NCBI GenBank assembly: GCA_014804365.1
Contig: JAAUZX010000016.1
Span: forward strand, 35,908-99,446
Origin: Lachnospiraceae bacterium
GTDB taxonomy: Bacteria > Bacillota > Clostridia > Lachnospirales > Lachnospiraceae
Direction: 5' to 3'
Length of the DNA stretch: 63,539 nt
Numbering within the stretch: position 1 is the stretch's first letter; the number at the start of each line of letters is the position of its first letter. The position numbers were made by a program, and so were the translations under genes. Below are positions 25,754 to 35,124 of the stretch, in pieces. The notes beneath the pieces were generated by a model. It saw only the letters and a program-made list of their open reading frames with translations. It had not been told where the DNA came from and made no database searches.

Positions 25754-27487
25754 TCAGGCTTTCTTTATAATTTCTTCTATCCATGCAATCACTTCACCCG
25801 GATAATCCGCTTCGCTGTGAGGCTGATCCCAGACAAGCTGATAATCCACATTCTTCCCTGCGCCTGCAAGAAGGCAAGCCAAGGTCATGCTGACAGTAAA
25901 GGATGTATCTGCATCACATGCACCTACACAGATCCGATAATACTCTGCCTGCGTACATCTCTCCTCTGTTCCGATATAGCTGAAGGGATTGATCAGATAG
26001 ATCTGTCTCGCCAATTCCTCATTCCCGGAAGCCTTTGCATACCCTTCATAATACTTTTCGTATTCCTCCGGGAACTGATCCTTCAATTGATCTATCGCTG
26101 ATGCAATATAAGAGTTAAAATGTCTCATCGGAATGTCCACATTTCCAAATACCTTATTTTCCCCGCTGTCCATACCAAGCACATCAAAAGATGTACATGG
26201 TTTCATTCTGCGCCGATGGTTCAAAACATAGCTGTCTATATCACTTATCACGGCCCTGTTTCCATCCCAGGAAAGCCATGCTTTTTTATCTTTGCCATAC
26301 ACCTCCATCATTGGCGGTACAAACGGATGTGCATCCACTCCTTTAGGCGGTCTGGATACCATGTCCCCAAGTGTCAGGGGCTCCATAGGCTTATCCACAA
26401 ATGCTACATCTCCCATCGACGGCTTGTTCAACGCTACGCCCGGACCCGCATGACCCTGCATCAGATCCGCCTCATCATCTTTCTTACCCATAGGTGCTAG
26501 CACTTCATAGGTATAATTACCGCTCAGATAATCTTCCACGCTGTATTTTTCAGAAAGCTCCCCATTTTGAAGTTTAGTCAGATAAATGGTTGCTGACTCA
26601 TTCAGTTTTTCCATCAGATATTCCAGACCGCTTCCGCTTCTTCCATCCTCGCCAATCACCAGTTTTTCCCCTGTTTCCGGGTGTTTTAATTCAAGACCGT
26701 TGAAATACCCAATATAAGCTTTGGATAATACAGCCGAAAGCGCTTCCTGAAATGAATTCATTACACCTGCAGGACCTGCTGGTGAAGGTTCATTCTCCTT
26801 ATCTGCACCAAACAGCCACTCATATGCAAGGTCTGCATGTTCAAGGTCTACGATCGGACAATAAATCTGTGATGCATAAACCGCATCGCTTTCATCCATA
26901 AATGCACCATTCTTTTCCAGATATGGAATAAAATTCTCATTATCGCCGGTAACTGCAAGAAGCGTGGACATCGCTCCACCGGCGCTCCATCCGACCGATA
27001 TGATCTTTGTCATATCCCCTGGAACGGATGCGCGATTATGTCTTATAAAACGAATACATGTCTTTAAGTCCACCAGGTTAATCGGTGCCTTCCCACAGAA
27101 TTTACCGCTGGCATCCCTAGATTCATGACCGCGGTTTCCACAGGTAACATAAACATATCCCTGCGCCAGATAAGGATGCGCAAAACATCTGGGACCATCC
27201 AGCCAAGCATGCGGCATCTGCATATAACCCGCCGAATTATTTTCAAAAATTACCGGTGCAGTAGCTGCTGTGTATCCATTCATTTCTCCCTCGGAATTGA
27301 TCTCGCCATTTTCATCCATATATGCTTCCGGAACAAAGATACTGAGCCTTTGAAATTTGGGTGTTGTCGCTTTATCTGTGTAGAGAATATCTTCCAGACA
27401 CCACACACGGTATTTCTCGTCAAAATACCATGCATCTTTACAATCAGATAATTCCATTGTTTTATTTGTAATCGGTATTTCAAACAT
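25754..27487 (-). CDS. Subtype B tannase (gallate ester hydrolase)
   Basis: An alpha/beta hydrolase of 577 residues. The nucleophile is Ser168 in GWSAGG; C-terminal motifs are VGACDADTSF and WDQPH, giving the triad Ser168, Asp525 and His557. The 32-residue Asp-His spacing and flanking residues match bacterial tannase of L. plantarum, as do GYVYVTCGNRGHES and VDLKTCIRFIRHN. It is about 100 residues longer than that enzyme, the extra part lying between Ser and Asp (lid region). There is no signal peptide, so it acts in the cytoplasm on imported gallate esters. GGAGG precedes the ATG. It is followed directly by the UbiD and UbiX genes, which would process the released gallate. Confidence 0.82.
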   Translation of the reverse strand: MFEIPITNKTMELSDCKDAWYFDEKYRVWCLEDILYTDKATTPKFQRLSIFVPEAYMDENGEINSEGEMNGYTAATAPVIFENNSAGYMQMPHAWLDGPRCFAHPYLAQGYVYVTCGNRGHESRDASGKFCGKAPINLVDLKTCIRFIRHNRASVPGDMTKIISVGWSAGGAMSTLLAVTGDNENFIPYLEKNGAFMDESDAVYASQIYCPIVDLEHADLAYEWLFGADKENEPSPAGPAGVMNSFQEALSAVLSKAYIGYFNGLELKHPETGEKLVIGEDGRSGSGLEYLMEKLNESATIYLTKLQNGELSEKYSVEDYLSGNYTYEVLAPMGKKDDEADLMQGHAGPGVALNKPSMGDVAFVDKPMEPLTLGDMVSRPPKGVDAHPFVPPMMEVYGKDKKAWLSWDGNRAVISDIDSYVLNHRRRMKPCTSFDVLGMDSGENKVFGNVDIPMRHFNSYIASAIDQLKDQFPEEYEKYYEGYAKASGNEELARQIYLINPFSYIGTEERCTQAEYYRICVGACDADTSFTVSMTLACLLAGAGKNVDYQLVWDQPHSEADYPGEVIAWIEEIIKKA

Positions 27488-27510
27488 CTTAAAATTCCTC
27501 CATTCCCTAC

Positions 27511-27804
27511 TTAATTATGATTTTGTTTTTGCCAGTCTGATTGTTCCCGCTCCGCTTTATCATGGTAACGGTCATAATCTTTGTGGTGATGATGCCCCCT
27601 ATGAAAATGAGCCCCGTGATGATGAGAGCCTCGCCCTTGATCACCGCCGTCGCGTTTATGAGCTTCCTGCTCCTTCATCGCCGCTTCAAGATCAAATGTC
27701 CCCTCCTGAACCTGTCTTGCCAATTCCTGTCCACGTTCACAGTTCGCTTCTGTCAGCTTGCAATGCCTGCCGCAATAAATACATTCTGTAATTTCCTGAG
27801 CCAT
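27511..27804 (-). CDS. Small CX2CX3CX6C, histidine-rich protein (paralogue 1)
   Basis: A 97-residue protein with the N-terminal motif C-x2-C-x3-C-x6-C-x-R-G (residues 8-24), a charged helix, and a His-rich tail with several HHH runs (about 60-76), ending in Asn/His. Such sequences bind metal. It sits 23 bases before the tannase start and 40 after the esterase stop, so it is in the operon. The same cysteine motif and a His-rich stretch occur in the protein at 35979-36251. The function is unknown; metal storage, metallochaperone or sensor are possibilities. Confidence 0.75.
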   Translation of the reverse strand: MAQEITECIYCGRHCKLTEANCERGQELARQVQEGTFDLEAAMKEQEAHKRDGGDQGRGSHHHGAHFHRGHHHHKDYDRYHDKAEREQSDWQKQNHN

Positions 27805-27844
27805 TTTACGTTCCTCCTACTATACTGAGACGTTATACACTAAA

Positions 27845-28798
27845 TTAGAAAAGATGTTTTTTCATCCATGACCAGAGAACATCCATATTCCACTCACTGG
27901 AATATTCTTTATCCTCATGATCCGCATTAGGCAGTGGAACGAACTCTACTCTTCCCTGCCCCAGCTTCCGATAAATTTCATTTACCAGATCAACACTCTG
28001 CATAAACGGAACCAGTCTGTCCATGCATCCATGCTCAACCAAAAGCGGAGCCATCCTTTCACCAATATATGTCATCGGATTTGCCTGATTCAGCCATTCA
28101 TCAGAAAGCTCCGGAAGGGCGCCGCCCATGTAACTTGATTCAGCAGAAGCTGCCTTATCATGATCCACAAAACTTATACCATTTGCCCTCGCCTGATTAT
28201 CCATATTTCTGAAATCAATGGGGCCGAACTGGTCAATTGCAAAGAGGACATTACAATCTGTATCAAAAGCTTTTCCTTCTTCCCCCGGAAACTCTCCATT
28301 AGGGACATTCATACCAAGCATTGCAGACAAGTTTCCACCGGCAGAGCCGCCGATTACTGCAATTTTATCCGGAAGCACATGATATTCTTTTGCGTGTTTT
28401 CTCAAATACCGTACAGCTTCCCTGCAGTCTAATACAGCCGCCGGAAAAATTGCCTCGCCGCTTAACCTGTATTCAATGGATCCTACTGCAATCCCCTTTT
28501 CAAGAAACTTTAAATAGGTATCCATATGATCATCCCGCTTATCTCCCATGCCAAATCCGCCGCCATGTATGTGAAGCAGGATAGCAAAAGGACCTTCCCC
28601 TTCCTGTGGATAATAAAGATCCATGACCTGATTTGGAGATTCCCCTGCATAAGGAACATCCAGTTTTTTATTTTTTACCCAGCTGATATCAGCCATTTTC
28701 ATCTTCATGGGAGGCTGTCCGCCAGTTTCTCCTTGTCCATCAAAGTTTAAGGAACCGTCAAGACTTGCAAAATCTTCTGAACCGAATTCTTTTTCCAT
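27845..28798 (-). CDS. Alpha/beta hydrolase esterase (Aes/BD-FAE-like)
   Basis: A cytoplasmic esterase of 317 residues. The oxyanion motif HIHGGGFGMG is near residue 77, the nucleophile Ser in VIGGSAGGNLSAMLG near 152, an Asp in GCMDRLVPF and the His in PLPNADHEDKEY. The family includes carbohydrate acyl and feruloyl esterases. It has no signal peptide. It lies between the GPH transporter and the tannase gene, so it probably removes acyl or phenolic groups from an imported sugar ester. The exact ester is unknown. Confidence 0.85.
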   Translation of the reverse strand: MEKEFGSEDFASLDGSLNFDGQGETGGQPPMKMKMADISWVKNKKLDVPYAGESPNQVMDLYYPQEGEGPFAILLHIHGGGFGMGDKRDDHMDTYLKFLEKGIAVGSIEYRLSGEAIFPAAVLDCREAVRYLRKHAKEYHVLPDKIAVIGGSAGGNLSAMLGMNVPNGEFPGEEGKAFDTDCNVLFAIDQFGPIDFRNMDNQARANGISFVDHDKAASAESSYMGGALPELSDEWLNQANPMTYIGERMAPLLVEHGCMDRLVPFMQSVDLVNEIYRKLGQGRVEFVPLPNADHEDKEYSSEWNMDVLWSWMKKHLF

Positions 28799-28948
28799 AA
28801 CTAATACCTATACCTTTCCGTAACCTGCAGACTTTGAACTGCGGGCTCAAAATTTTATTGACAATCCATACCCTTATTTTTAAAAACACCGAGACAGCCG
28901 ATTATAATATTCAACCATCCCGGAGTTCTCTGGAATTTATACTCTCTT

Positions 28949-30298
28949 CTACGTCATTGGAGAAAACTCTTTTTCATGAAGTTTCCGATACTCCGGCGCA
29001 TACTTCTCAACGTTCATAAAGAGAACGATTGCCAAAATGACTGCGCTGATGATAACGCCAAGCCATGTAAAATCAAATTTAACTGCTGAAATAACCGCAT
29101 CTGTCGGTGCTTCCATCGGATTATAATGAACTGCTGCAAGAATCCATCCCGTAAGTGCGGAACCAAAACCGATTCCAACCTTAGAACCAATGGACTGTGC
29201 AGAAGAAATCAAGCCTTCCGAACGAGTTCCGAATTTCCATTCCCCATAATCAACAACATCTGGAATCAAAGCAAATACACCACCCATCAACGGCCCAGCT
29301 CCCAATGCACGAATAATGGTACCTATAATTAATAATGTCATATTTGTGCCCGCAAAACCTGTTATCGCAAAGCCGACAATCAGCAGAACGGAGCCAAGGA
29401 CCAGAAATGCCTGCTTTGAATACTTGTTTGCAACATACGGCATTAAAAACATAATGATGATTCCGGGAAACTGGCTCACAAACATCATAGTGGACATAAA
29501 CGCGGGATTTTCCAGTACGATATTGCAATAGAATATCTGTGCCCCTACAGTATTTGCATTCATTAACAATGGGAAGACACCTATTAAAACAAGAATGTAA
29601 AAATACTTATTTTTAAGTACGCCCTTAAACTGCTCTCCCATCGGAACAGAGGCTTTAACAGGAACATCTCCCATTTCTTTGCCTGCACCGATTTCTTTGT
29701 TCAACAATCCTGAGAATAAAATCAGAATCATGGCGATCGCACCAAGTACAATGCTGGATACCTTCCATCCTGTAGCCATAACAAGTGGTGTGATCGCTGA
29801 ACCGGCAATCAATCCGATAATGTTATTACCAAGTGACTGAAAGGTTGCTAGCATCGTATGTTCCTTGGAATCATCGGTCATAAGAGGAAGCATTGCTGTG
29901 TTGGAAATACCATAAATTGTATAAACAATGCAGTTCATAAATATGTATGTTATATACGCATAAACTAGTTTTCCACTATCACTTGCTCCCATTGGAACAT
30001 TCATCAGCAAAAACATACCGATCAGCATCAAAGGCGCTGATAATAGCAACCATGGTCTTGCTTTTCCGATTTTTGAATGCGTCTTATCAATGACTGCCCC
30101 CATTGCAAAGTCACTAATGCCATCAAGAAACCGACATACCAGAAACATTGTAGCAATCGCACCTGCGCTGATTAAAGCAGTGTCAGTATAGTACTGCAAC
30201 AGGAATGCCGCAGCGATCTGATTAAAAATGTTACCTGCGCCCGTACCTACCGCATATGCGCATTTATTCACAACAGGCACCTTCTTTTTGTTTTCCAT
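28949..30298 (-). CDS. GPH-family (MelB-like) sugar/cation symporter
   Basis: A twelve-helix transporter of 449 residues. The signature of glycoside-pentoside-hexuronide symporters is visible: FLDGISDFAMGAVIDKTHSKIGKARPW in parts (residues 54-80), and GEWKFGTRSEG near 350. It imports a glycoside with Na+ or H+. As the first gene of the minus-strand phenolic-ester operon it is the probable importer of the galloylated or acylated glycoside. Strong AGGAGGAGG-like ribosome site. It is divergent from two LysR genes. Confidence 0.9.
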   Translation of the reverse strand: MENKKKVPVVNKCAYAVGTGAGNIFNQIAAAFLLQYYTDTALISAGAIATMFLVCRFLDGISDFAMGAVIDKTHSKIGKARPWLLLSAPLMLIGMFLLMNVPMGASDSGKLVYAYITYIFMNCIVYTIYGISNTAMLPLMTDDSKEHTMLATFQSLGNNIIGLIAGSAITPLVMATGWKVSSIVLGAIAMILILFSGLLNKEIGAGKEMGDVPVKASVPMGEQFKGVLKNKYFYILVLIGVFPLLMNANTVGAQIFYCNIVLENPAFMSTMMFVSQFPGIIIMFLMPYVANKYSKQAFLVLGSVLLIVGFAITGFAGTNMTLLIIGTIIRALGAGPLMGGVFALIPDVVDYGEWKFGTRSEGLISSAQSIGSKVGIGFGSALTGWILAAVHYNPMEAPTDAVISAVKFDFTWLGVIISAVILAIVLFMNVEKYAPEYRKLHEKEFSPMT

Positions 30299-30409
30299 AA
30301 GAAAACCTCCTCCTTTAAAGTGTTATGACCAAAGCCATCATCATTTAACGACTTTATATTGTATTGTGCATATCATAGCAGATTCAGGCGAACCTTTTTA
30401 TGCATATTA

Positions 30410-30438
30410 TTGATTTACTGACCGCTATCACGTATAAT
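30410..30438 (+). promoter_or_regulatory. Sigma-A promoter of the tandem LysR genes
   Basis: TTGATT (30410-30415), a 17-base spacer and TATAAT (30433-30438) lie 39 bases upstream of the first LysR start. The 180-base divergent region to the GPH gene must also hold the operon promoter and LysR sites; no single T-N11-A box stands out. Confidence 0.65.
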
Positions 30439-30477
30439 AAATTCATCCTTTTTTTATGATTGGAAGGGAAACTTGAT

Positions 30478-31371
30478 ATGGATTTAAACAGATTACAGGA
30501 ATTTCTGATTGTTGCAGAGGAAAAATCATTTAAAAAAGCTGCTGGCAGACTGCAGCTTGCACCCAATGTCCTTTCGACACGTATGCATATTTTTGAAGAC
30601 TCACTGAATACACAACTGATCCGCCGTGCAAAAAATGGAATTGAACTGACAGAGGCCGGAAAAGCCCTGCTTCCTAATGCAGAAATGCTTTTCAAATCAT
30701 ATGAGCACACAACTGACACTTTAAATGAGCTGAAGGATCATACGTTCCAAGGCTTACGGCTTCAACTCTGTTCTCAAATGATGGCTTCGGAATTGGGACC
30801 TTATCTCGATATTTTTTGCAGAAGGCACCCACAACTACTTCTCGATATTTACGATGAAAATTCCTGTCAGATTAGAGGTGGTCTGTATTCTGGAAAAGTG
30901 GATATATCCTTCGTCATATGCAGAAAAAATGATTTTGAGGATATTTCGGGCCGGGTTCGATTGTCCTGTTTCCCAAATATGTATGTACACCTTCCAGTAG
31001 ATCATGCACTGGCTCACGAAAAAAAGGTCTGTTTTTCTGACCTTTCAGGTGAGACCTTTATTCTATATCCAAACATGGCAGATCCCTGGATTAGGAATCT
31101 TCAGATATCAATGCTGGATCAATCGGGAATTGATTACCTGATTTATGAAGAATCATGTTCTCCTCATTTTCACGACCTGCTTGTTCCAATAGGAAAAGGA
31201 ATCCGTCTATGGAACTGGGGAGAGCAAATTGCACCAAACACTGTACTGCTGCCAATTACAGATAAAGGATATGACACTTATCTCTATATGCTGTATAATA
31301 CAAAAACAACAAACCCGGCAGTTATACCATTTATTAACGGATTCTTGGAATTCAGGAGTAAGAAGAAATGA
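30478..31371 (+). CDS. LysR-type transcriptional regulator (first of tandem pair)
   Basis: A regulator of 297 residues with an N-terminal winged HTH (NRLQEFLIVAEEKSFKKAAG) and an effector-binding domain. ATG 30478 is preferred over TTG 30460, since GGAAGGG lies 8-9 bases before it. The divergent gene is the GPH transporter of the tannase operon, so the effector is probably gallate or a related phenolic. Its stop overlaps the next LysR start (ATGA). Confidence 0.85.
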   Translation: MDLNRLQEFLIVAEEKSFKKAAGRLQLAPNVLSTRMHIFEDSLNTQLIRRAKNGIELTEAGKALLPNAEMLFKSYEHTTDTLNELKDHTFQGLRLQLCSQMMASELGPYLDIFCRRHPQLLLDIYDENSCQIRGGLYSGKVDISFVICRKNDFEDISGRVRLSCFPNMYVHLPVDHALAHEKKVCFSDLSGETFILYPNMADPWIRNLQISMLDQSGIDYLIYEESCSPHFHDLLVPIGKGIRLWNWGEQIAPNTVLLPITDKGYDTYLYMLYNTKTTNPAVIPFINGFLEFRSKKK

Positions 31372-32264
31372 CGACCGAACAGTTAAATGAATTTTATATC
31401 CTTTCAACCACACTCAGTTACAGTAAAGCAGCAGAAAAACTTTATATTTCACAGTCAACGTTAAGCCGCCATATAAAAAGTATGGAAGAGGAATTGAATA
31501 TACATCTATTTTCCCGTTCCACAAGAAGCGTTGTACTGACAAGCGAAGGGAAATTTTTACAGTCACAGATTCCCCTGCTTTTAAAGAAGGCAATGGACAT
31601 TGAATCCATTTTAAACTCAGATTTTATTAATACAGACGGAAAAATAAGAATACTTTACTCCACACAAACATTAAATACCGAAGTCCTTCTGTTTTTGCGG
31701 AATTTTCAGGAGCAGTACCCAAATATAAGTCTGGAAATGGAACCAATCTTGTCCTACCCGGACATCGATATGATCTACAGCACAGATATCATGATCTCTC
31801 CCTGTGATTTTATGGGAGTCAAACCCGCAGATATTGCTGCAATGCTTGCAACAACACAATCAGCGCTATTGGCAATTCCACCATACCATCCTTTTGGTAA
31901 CGAGTCCTCCGTCAGCCTTTTCGATCTGCGCAATGAGACATTGATCGTTCCTCATGACGACGATCTGAACGGTCCATATGCAAGGCTGTCCTTCATTGCA
32001 AAACACAAATGCTATGGTCACCTTGCAAAAACAGGCACTTCTACAGAAGATCAGGCACTTTTACTGGTTGAATTAGGAAAGGGAGTTATGATACTCCCGC
32101 AACATCTCAAACATCATATATATGCCCACACACGAACGATCCCGATTTCAGACACTGAATGCTTTTTTCCAATTTATGTCTACTATAACCGTAACAATAA
32201 TAACGGTGCCGCGGCATTATTTTATAAAAGTATGCTGGAGTATTTTCAGAAAAAGAGTATCTGA
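31368..32264 (+). CDS. LysR-type transcriptional regulator (second of tandem pair)
   Basis: A regulator of 298 residues with HTH NEFYILSTTLSYSKAAEKLY and the typical QSTLSRHIKSMEEEL recognition helix. The effector domain differs clearly from that of the preceding gene, so they are not a recent duplication. Start overlaps the previous stop by 4 bases, giving coupled translation and perhaps a heteromeric or two-signal control of the phenolic-ester operon (inference). Confidence 0.85.
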   Translation: MTTEQLNEFYILSTTLSYSKAAEKLYISQSTLSRHIKSMEEELNIHLFSRSTRSVVLTSEGKFLQSQIPLLLKKAMDIESILNSDFINTDGKIRILYSTQTLNTEVLLFLRNFQEQYPNISLEMEPILSYPDIDMIYSTDIMISPCDFMGVKPADIAAMLATTQSALLAIPPYHPFGNESSVSLFDLRNETLIVPHDDDLNGPYARLSFIAKHKCYGHLAKTGTSTEDQALLLVELGKGVMILPQHLKHHIYAHTRTIPISDTECFFPIYVYYNRNNNNGAAALFYKSMLEYFQKKSI

Positions 32265-32281
32265 AATAATTGCTCAGCGAG

Positions 32282-32626
32282 TTATATATCAAAGTTCTGA
32301 ATTGCCTCTACGACTTCCTTGATCTGCTCAGCATTAATATCATCAATATGGAAGCCGCCAATACAGACAGCTGTCACTCCGTATTTTTTTGTTGCCTTCT
32401 CTGCAAGAATGCGGCAGATCACTTCATCCTTATGTCCGGTAACATTCAATACGGAAGACGTTGTACTGACAGTTCCATCACCTGTCAGCGAGGATCTGGG
32501 AACCGCAAGTACTGTCGTTCCTATGTGAGGTTTATCGCCACCCTTAACAATAATAAGAATGTCATCTCCTAAAAATATTTTTGATATGGCTATTTTGGTA
32601 AACGGTAGTATAATTTCTGATTCCAT
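32282..32626 (-). CDS. Candidate LpdD-like prenylated-flavin chaperone
   Basis: A 114-residue protein with motifs HIGTTVLAVPRSS, VTGHKDEVICRILAEKATKK and GGFHIDDINAEQI. I recall these from small proteins annotated as LpdD-like prenylated-flavin chaperones that travel with UbiD-type decarboxylases. It converges with the LysR pair and lies outside the UbiD operon, but still within the locus. The role would be maturation or protection of the UbiD cofactor. Homology is from memory and the name is tentative. Confidence 0.55.
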   Translation of the reverse strand: MESEIILPFTKIAISKIFLGDDILIIVKGGDKPHIGTTVLAVPRSSLTGDGTVSTTSSVLNVTGHKDEVICRILAEKATKKYGVTAVCIGGFHIDDINAEQIKEVVEAIQNFDI

Positions 32627-32792
32627 ATGCGTACCTTTACTTTGAGTGTATAAAACATTTCTACAATTTATTTGTTTGTGATGGTAATATTATGATATAA
32701 AACGAAAATTTTTGTCAAGACTCTGCTTATTCCCAATCAATCATTTTACAGGTTGCTTTCTTATACCTTCTGTCGGCATTACCATGCATGCT

Positions 32793-34172
32793 CTATACGA
32801 GAGCAGCTCTTTTTCTCCACCATCCCGATGCATAGTAAAACAAAACAATCATCGATGTGATATAAGTCCCTAAGACATATCCTAAGAAATACCCCAATGC
32901 CTGCAAGTGGAAGAAACTTCCAAGCAACCAGCAGAAAAAAATTCTGCCCAAAAAAGCATCCAGCATTGCAACCACAAAACTAAGCTGCACAAATCCTTGT
33001 GCACTGACAAGACCGTTGCAGGCAGGCATGAAACAATTGGCGGGAACCTCAATGGCAAGTACCAGCATGATCAATGCCGCATAATTTAGAACATCTGCGT
33101 CCTGTGTGAAAATACGAAACCAGAACATTGGCGCCAACAAGTACAAGCCCCCGATAACAATATCAATAACTGCAGTAAATAAAATGCAGTATTTCACAAC
33201 ACTGCTTACACGATCCATCTTGCGTGCGCCTAGATTCTGACCAATCATACTTGCAGCCCCGAGGCCGAAGCCCTGTGTGATAAAACTCGGAATGCTCCGT
33301 ATCTTCTGCATGACACCAAATGCTGCACTTACCGTAACTCCCAGTGCGTTTATCATGCGCCCAACAAAAAGAAAGCTGACTTGCACGGCGGTCATCTGTA
33401 CCGCAAAAGGAAACCCAATAATGGTCAATTGTCTGGCAGTTCCCAAATCAACATGCATTGAGTTGCGTCCAAACCGAATCCCATACGCATCTGCATGCTT
33501 TAGCAGGAAAACAAAGCTGAAGACTACACTCACAAACTGCCCAAGAACCGTGGCAAGCGCAGTACCTGCAACGTTCCAGTGCAGCACTGCAACAAAGAAA
33601 ATATCAAGCATAATATTCAAGACCGTAGCGATTACGACAAACAACAGCGGATGGCGTGAATCCCCCATTCCCCTTAAAACGGCACTGAACATATTATATA
33701 GCCCGGTAAACAGAACGCCGATCCCGCAAATCACTATGTAATACTTTGCCTGTATATAGGCTTCTGCCGGAATATTCATGATGTGCAGCATTCCCCCGCT
33801 AAATACAACGCAGATTCCTCCTACCAGAATTGACAAAAAAATTTCCAGTAAAAACAACGTCCCTATAATCCTCTCCAATTTTTCATGTTGCCCGGCGCCC
33901 TTTGCCTGTGCAATCAAAACCTGTCCCGCATTCGAGAAACCAATACAAACAGAATACATCATTTGCATAATCTGGCTCCCTGTCGATACGGCAGACAAAC
34001 CTTCCTGCTGCAGAAACTGCCCTACGATAATGGTATCCGTAGTTGAATAGGCAGTCTGCAGAAGGGTGCTCAGCATGAATGGAAAGGAAAACAACATGAG
34101 AGTTTTCGCAATTGATCCGTTCACAAGATCCATTGATGAAGTTTTTGACGTGCCGGAATGATATTCTTTCAT
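32793..34172 (-). CDS. MATE-family efflux pump
   Basis: A cation-coupled exporter of about 459 residues with twelve predicted helices. ATG 34172 follows GAGGAGAGATT; the upstream ATG 34199 adds nine residues without a ribosome site. It stands alone between the LpdD-like gene and rpe. Substrate unknown; export of phenolics from the neighbouring locus is possible. The gap 34173-34391 upstream holds a 12-bp palindrome tggaacgttcca (34261-34272) and no gene. Confidence 0.9.
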   Translation of the reverse strand: MKEYHSGTSKTSSMDLVNGSIAKTLMLFSFPFMLSTLLQTAYSTTDTIIVGQFLQQEGLSAVSTGSQIMQMMYSVCIGFSNAGQVLIAQAKGAGQHEKLERIIGTLFLLEIFLSILVGGICVVFSGGMLHIMNIPAEAYIQAKYYIVICGIGVLFTGLYNMFSAVLRGMGDSRHPLLFVVIATVLNIMLDIFFVAVLHWNVAGTALATVLGQFVSVVFSFVFLLKHADAYGIRFGRNSMHVDLGTARQLTIIGFPFAVQMTAVQVSFLFVGRMINALGVTVSAAFGVMQKIRSIPSFITQGFGLGAASMIGQNLGARKMDRVSSVVKYCILFTAVIDIVIGGLYLLAPMFWFRIFTQDADVLNYAALIMLVLAIEVPANCFMPACNGLVSAQGFVQLSFVVAMLDAFLGRIFFCWLLGSFFHLQALGYFLGYVLGTYITSMIVLFYYASGWWRKRAALV

Positions 34173-34391
34173 AATCTCTCCTCTATTCACAAACCACAAA
34201 ATGCCAGATATAATTAGGCTCCATTCTTTCCACCTTCTTTTCAGAATGAACGAACTTCCGTGGAACGTTCCAGCAAGCGTGAAAAAGAGGATTATAAATT
34301 AGAAGACAGCAGGCACCATTCTACAATGATATGGTTCTGCCGCCTCTACGGCATCATGATGCTATTCTGTTATTTACAAAGATAGAGCAGT

Positions 34392-35060
34392 CTAAAACTG
34401 TGCCATAAACTCTTTAACATTCTCTGCTATATTCCCTTTATACACCGCAGAGCCCGCCACAATCACATTCGCCCCAGCATCCAGCACTACCTTGACGTTA
34501 TCCTGCGTTATACCTCCGTCCACCTGAATATCCAGATCAATCCCCAATTCGTCAGCTATCTGTCTTGCCTGTATGATGCGCTCCGTAGATTCGGGTATGT
34601 ACTTCTGACCGCCAAACCCCGGTTCCACCGTCATTACAAGCAACATATTTAATTTATCCAGATACTTCTTGACTGCTTCCACAGGCGTCCGGGGCTTGAT
34701 TGCCAGCCCCACCTTACAGCCCAGATCATGAATCTGACCAATCAGTTCTTCTACGTCTTCTGCCGCTTCCAGATGAAAGGTAATGCTGTCCGCACCGCAC
34801 TGTGCAAACTCTTTCACATAACGCCCCGGATGCACAATCATCAAATGTACATCAAATATACTGTTCGTTATCTTACGAATCGATTTTATAACGGGCATAC
34901 CAAAGGAGATCTCCGGTACGAACACACCATCCATCACATCAATGTGAATATACTCCGCACCTGCTTTAGCCGCCTGCGTAACCTGCTCTCCAAGTCTGAC
35001 AAAATCCGCTGCCAGTATCGAGGGCGACAATATATTCTTTCTCTTAGTGTTTTCGGACAT
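34392..35060 (-). CDS. rpe: Ribulose-phosphate 3-epimerase
   Basis: A TIM-barrel enzyme of 222 residues interconverting D-ribulose 5-phosphate and D-xylulose 5-phosphate. Motifs: SPSILAADF (12-20), IHIDVMDGVFVPEISFG with metal ligands, DVHLMI, MTVEPGFGGQ, and VDGGI. It is the last gene of the long minus-strand cluster, after AraD, giving a link from L-ribulose 5-phosphate through D-xylulose 5-phosphate to the pentose pool. Confidence 0.95.
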   Translation of the reverse strand: MSENTKRKNILSPSILAADFVRLGEQVTQAAKAGAEYIHIDVMDGVFVPEISFGMPVIKSIRKITNSIFDVHLMIVHPGRYVKEFAQCGADSITFHLEAAEDVEELIGQIHDLGCKVGLAIKPRTPVEAVKKYLDKLNMLLVMTVEPGFGGQKYIPESTERIIQARQIADELGIDLDIQVDGGITQDNVKVVLDAGANVIVAGSAVYKGNIAENVKEFMAQF

Positions 35061-35124
35061 TTATATGACCATACCTTTCTGCAATATGTGCCGCATATGT
35101 TTGATCACTTCCGCGCTGATTTAG

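Noticed and set aside
34261..34272. 12-bp palindrome tggaacgttcca upstream of the second MATE gene
   Set aside because: It could be an operator, but no regulator gene is adjacent and a single short palindrome in this gap is not enough to call.
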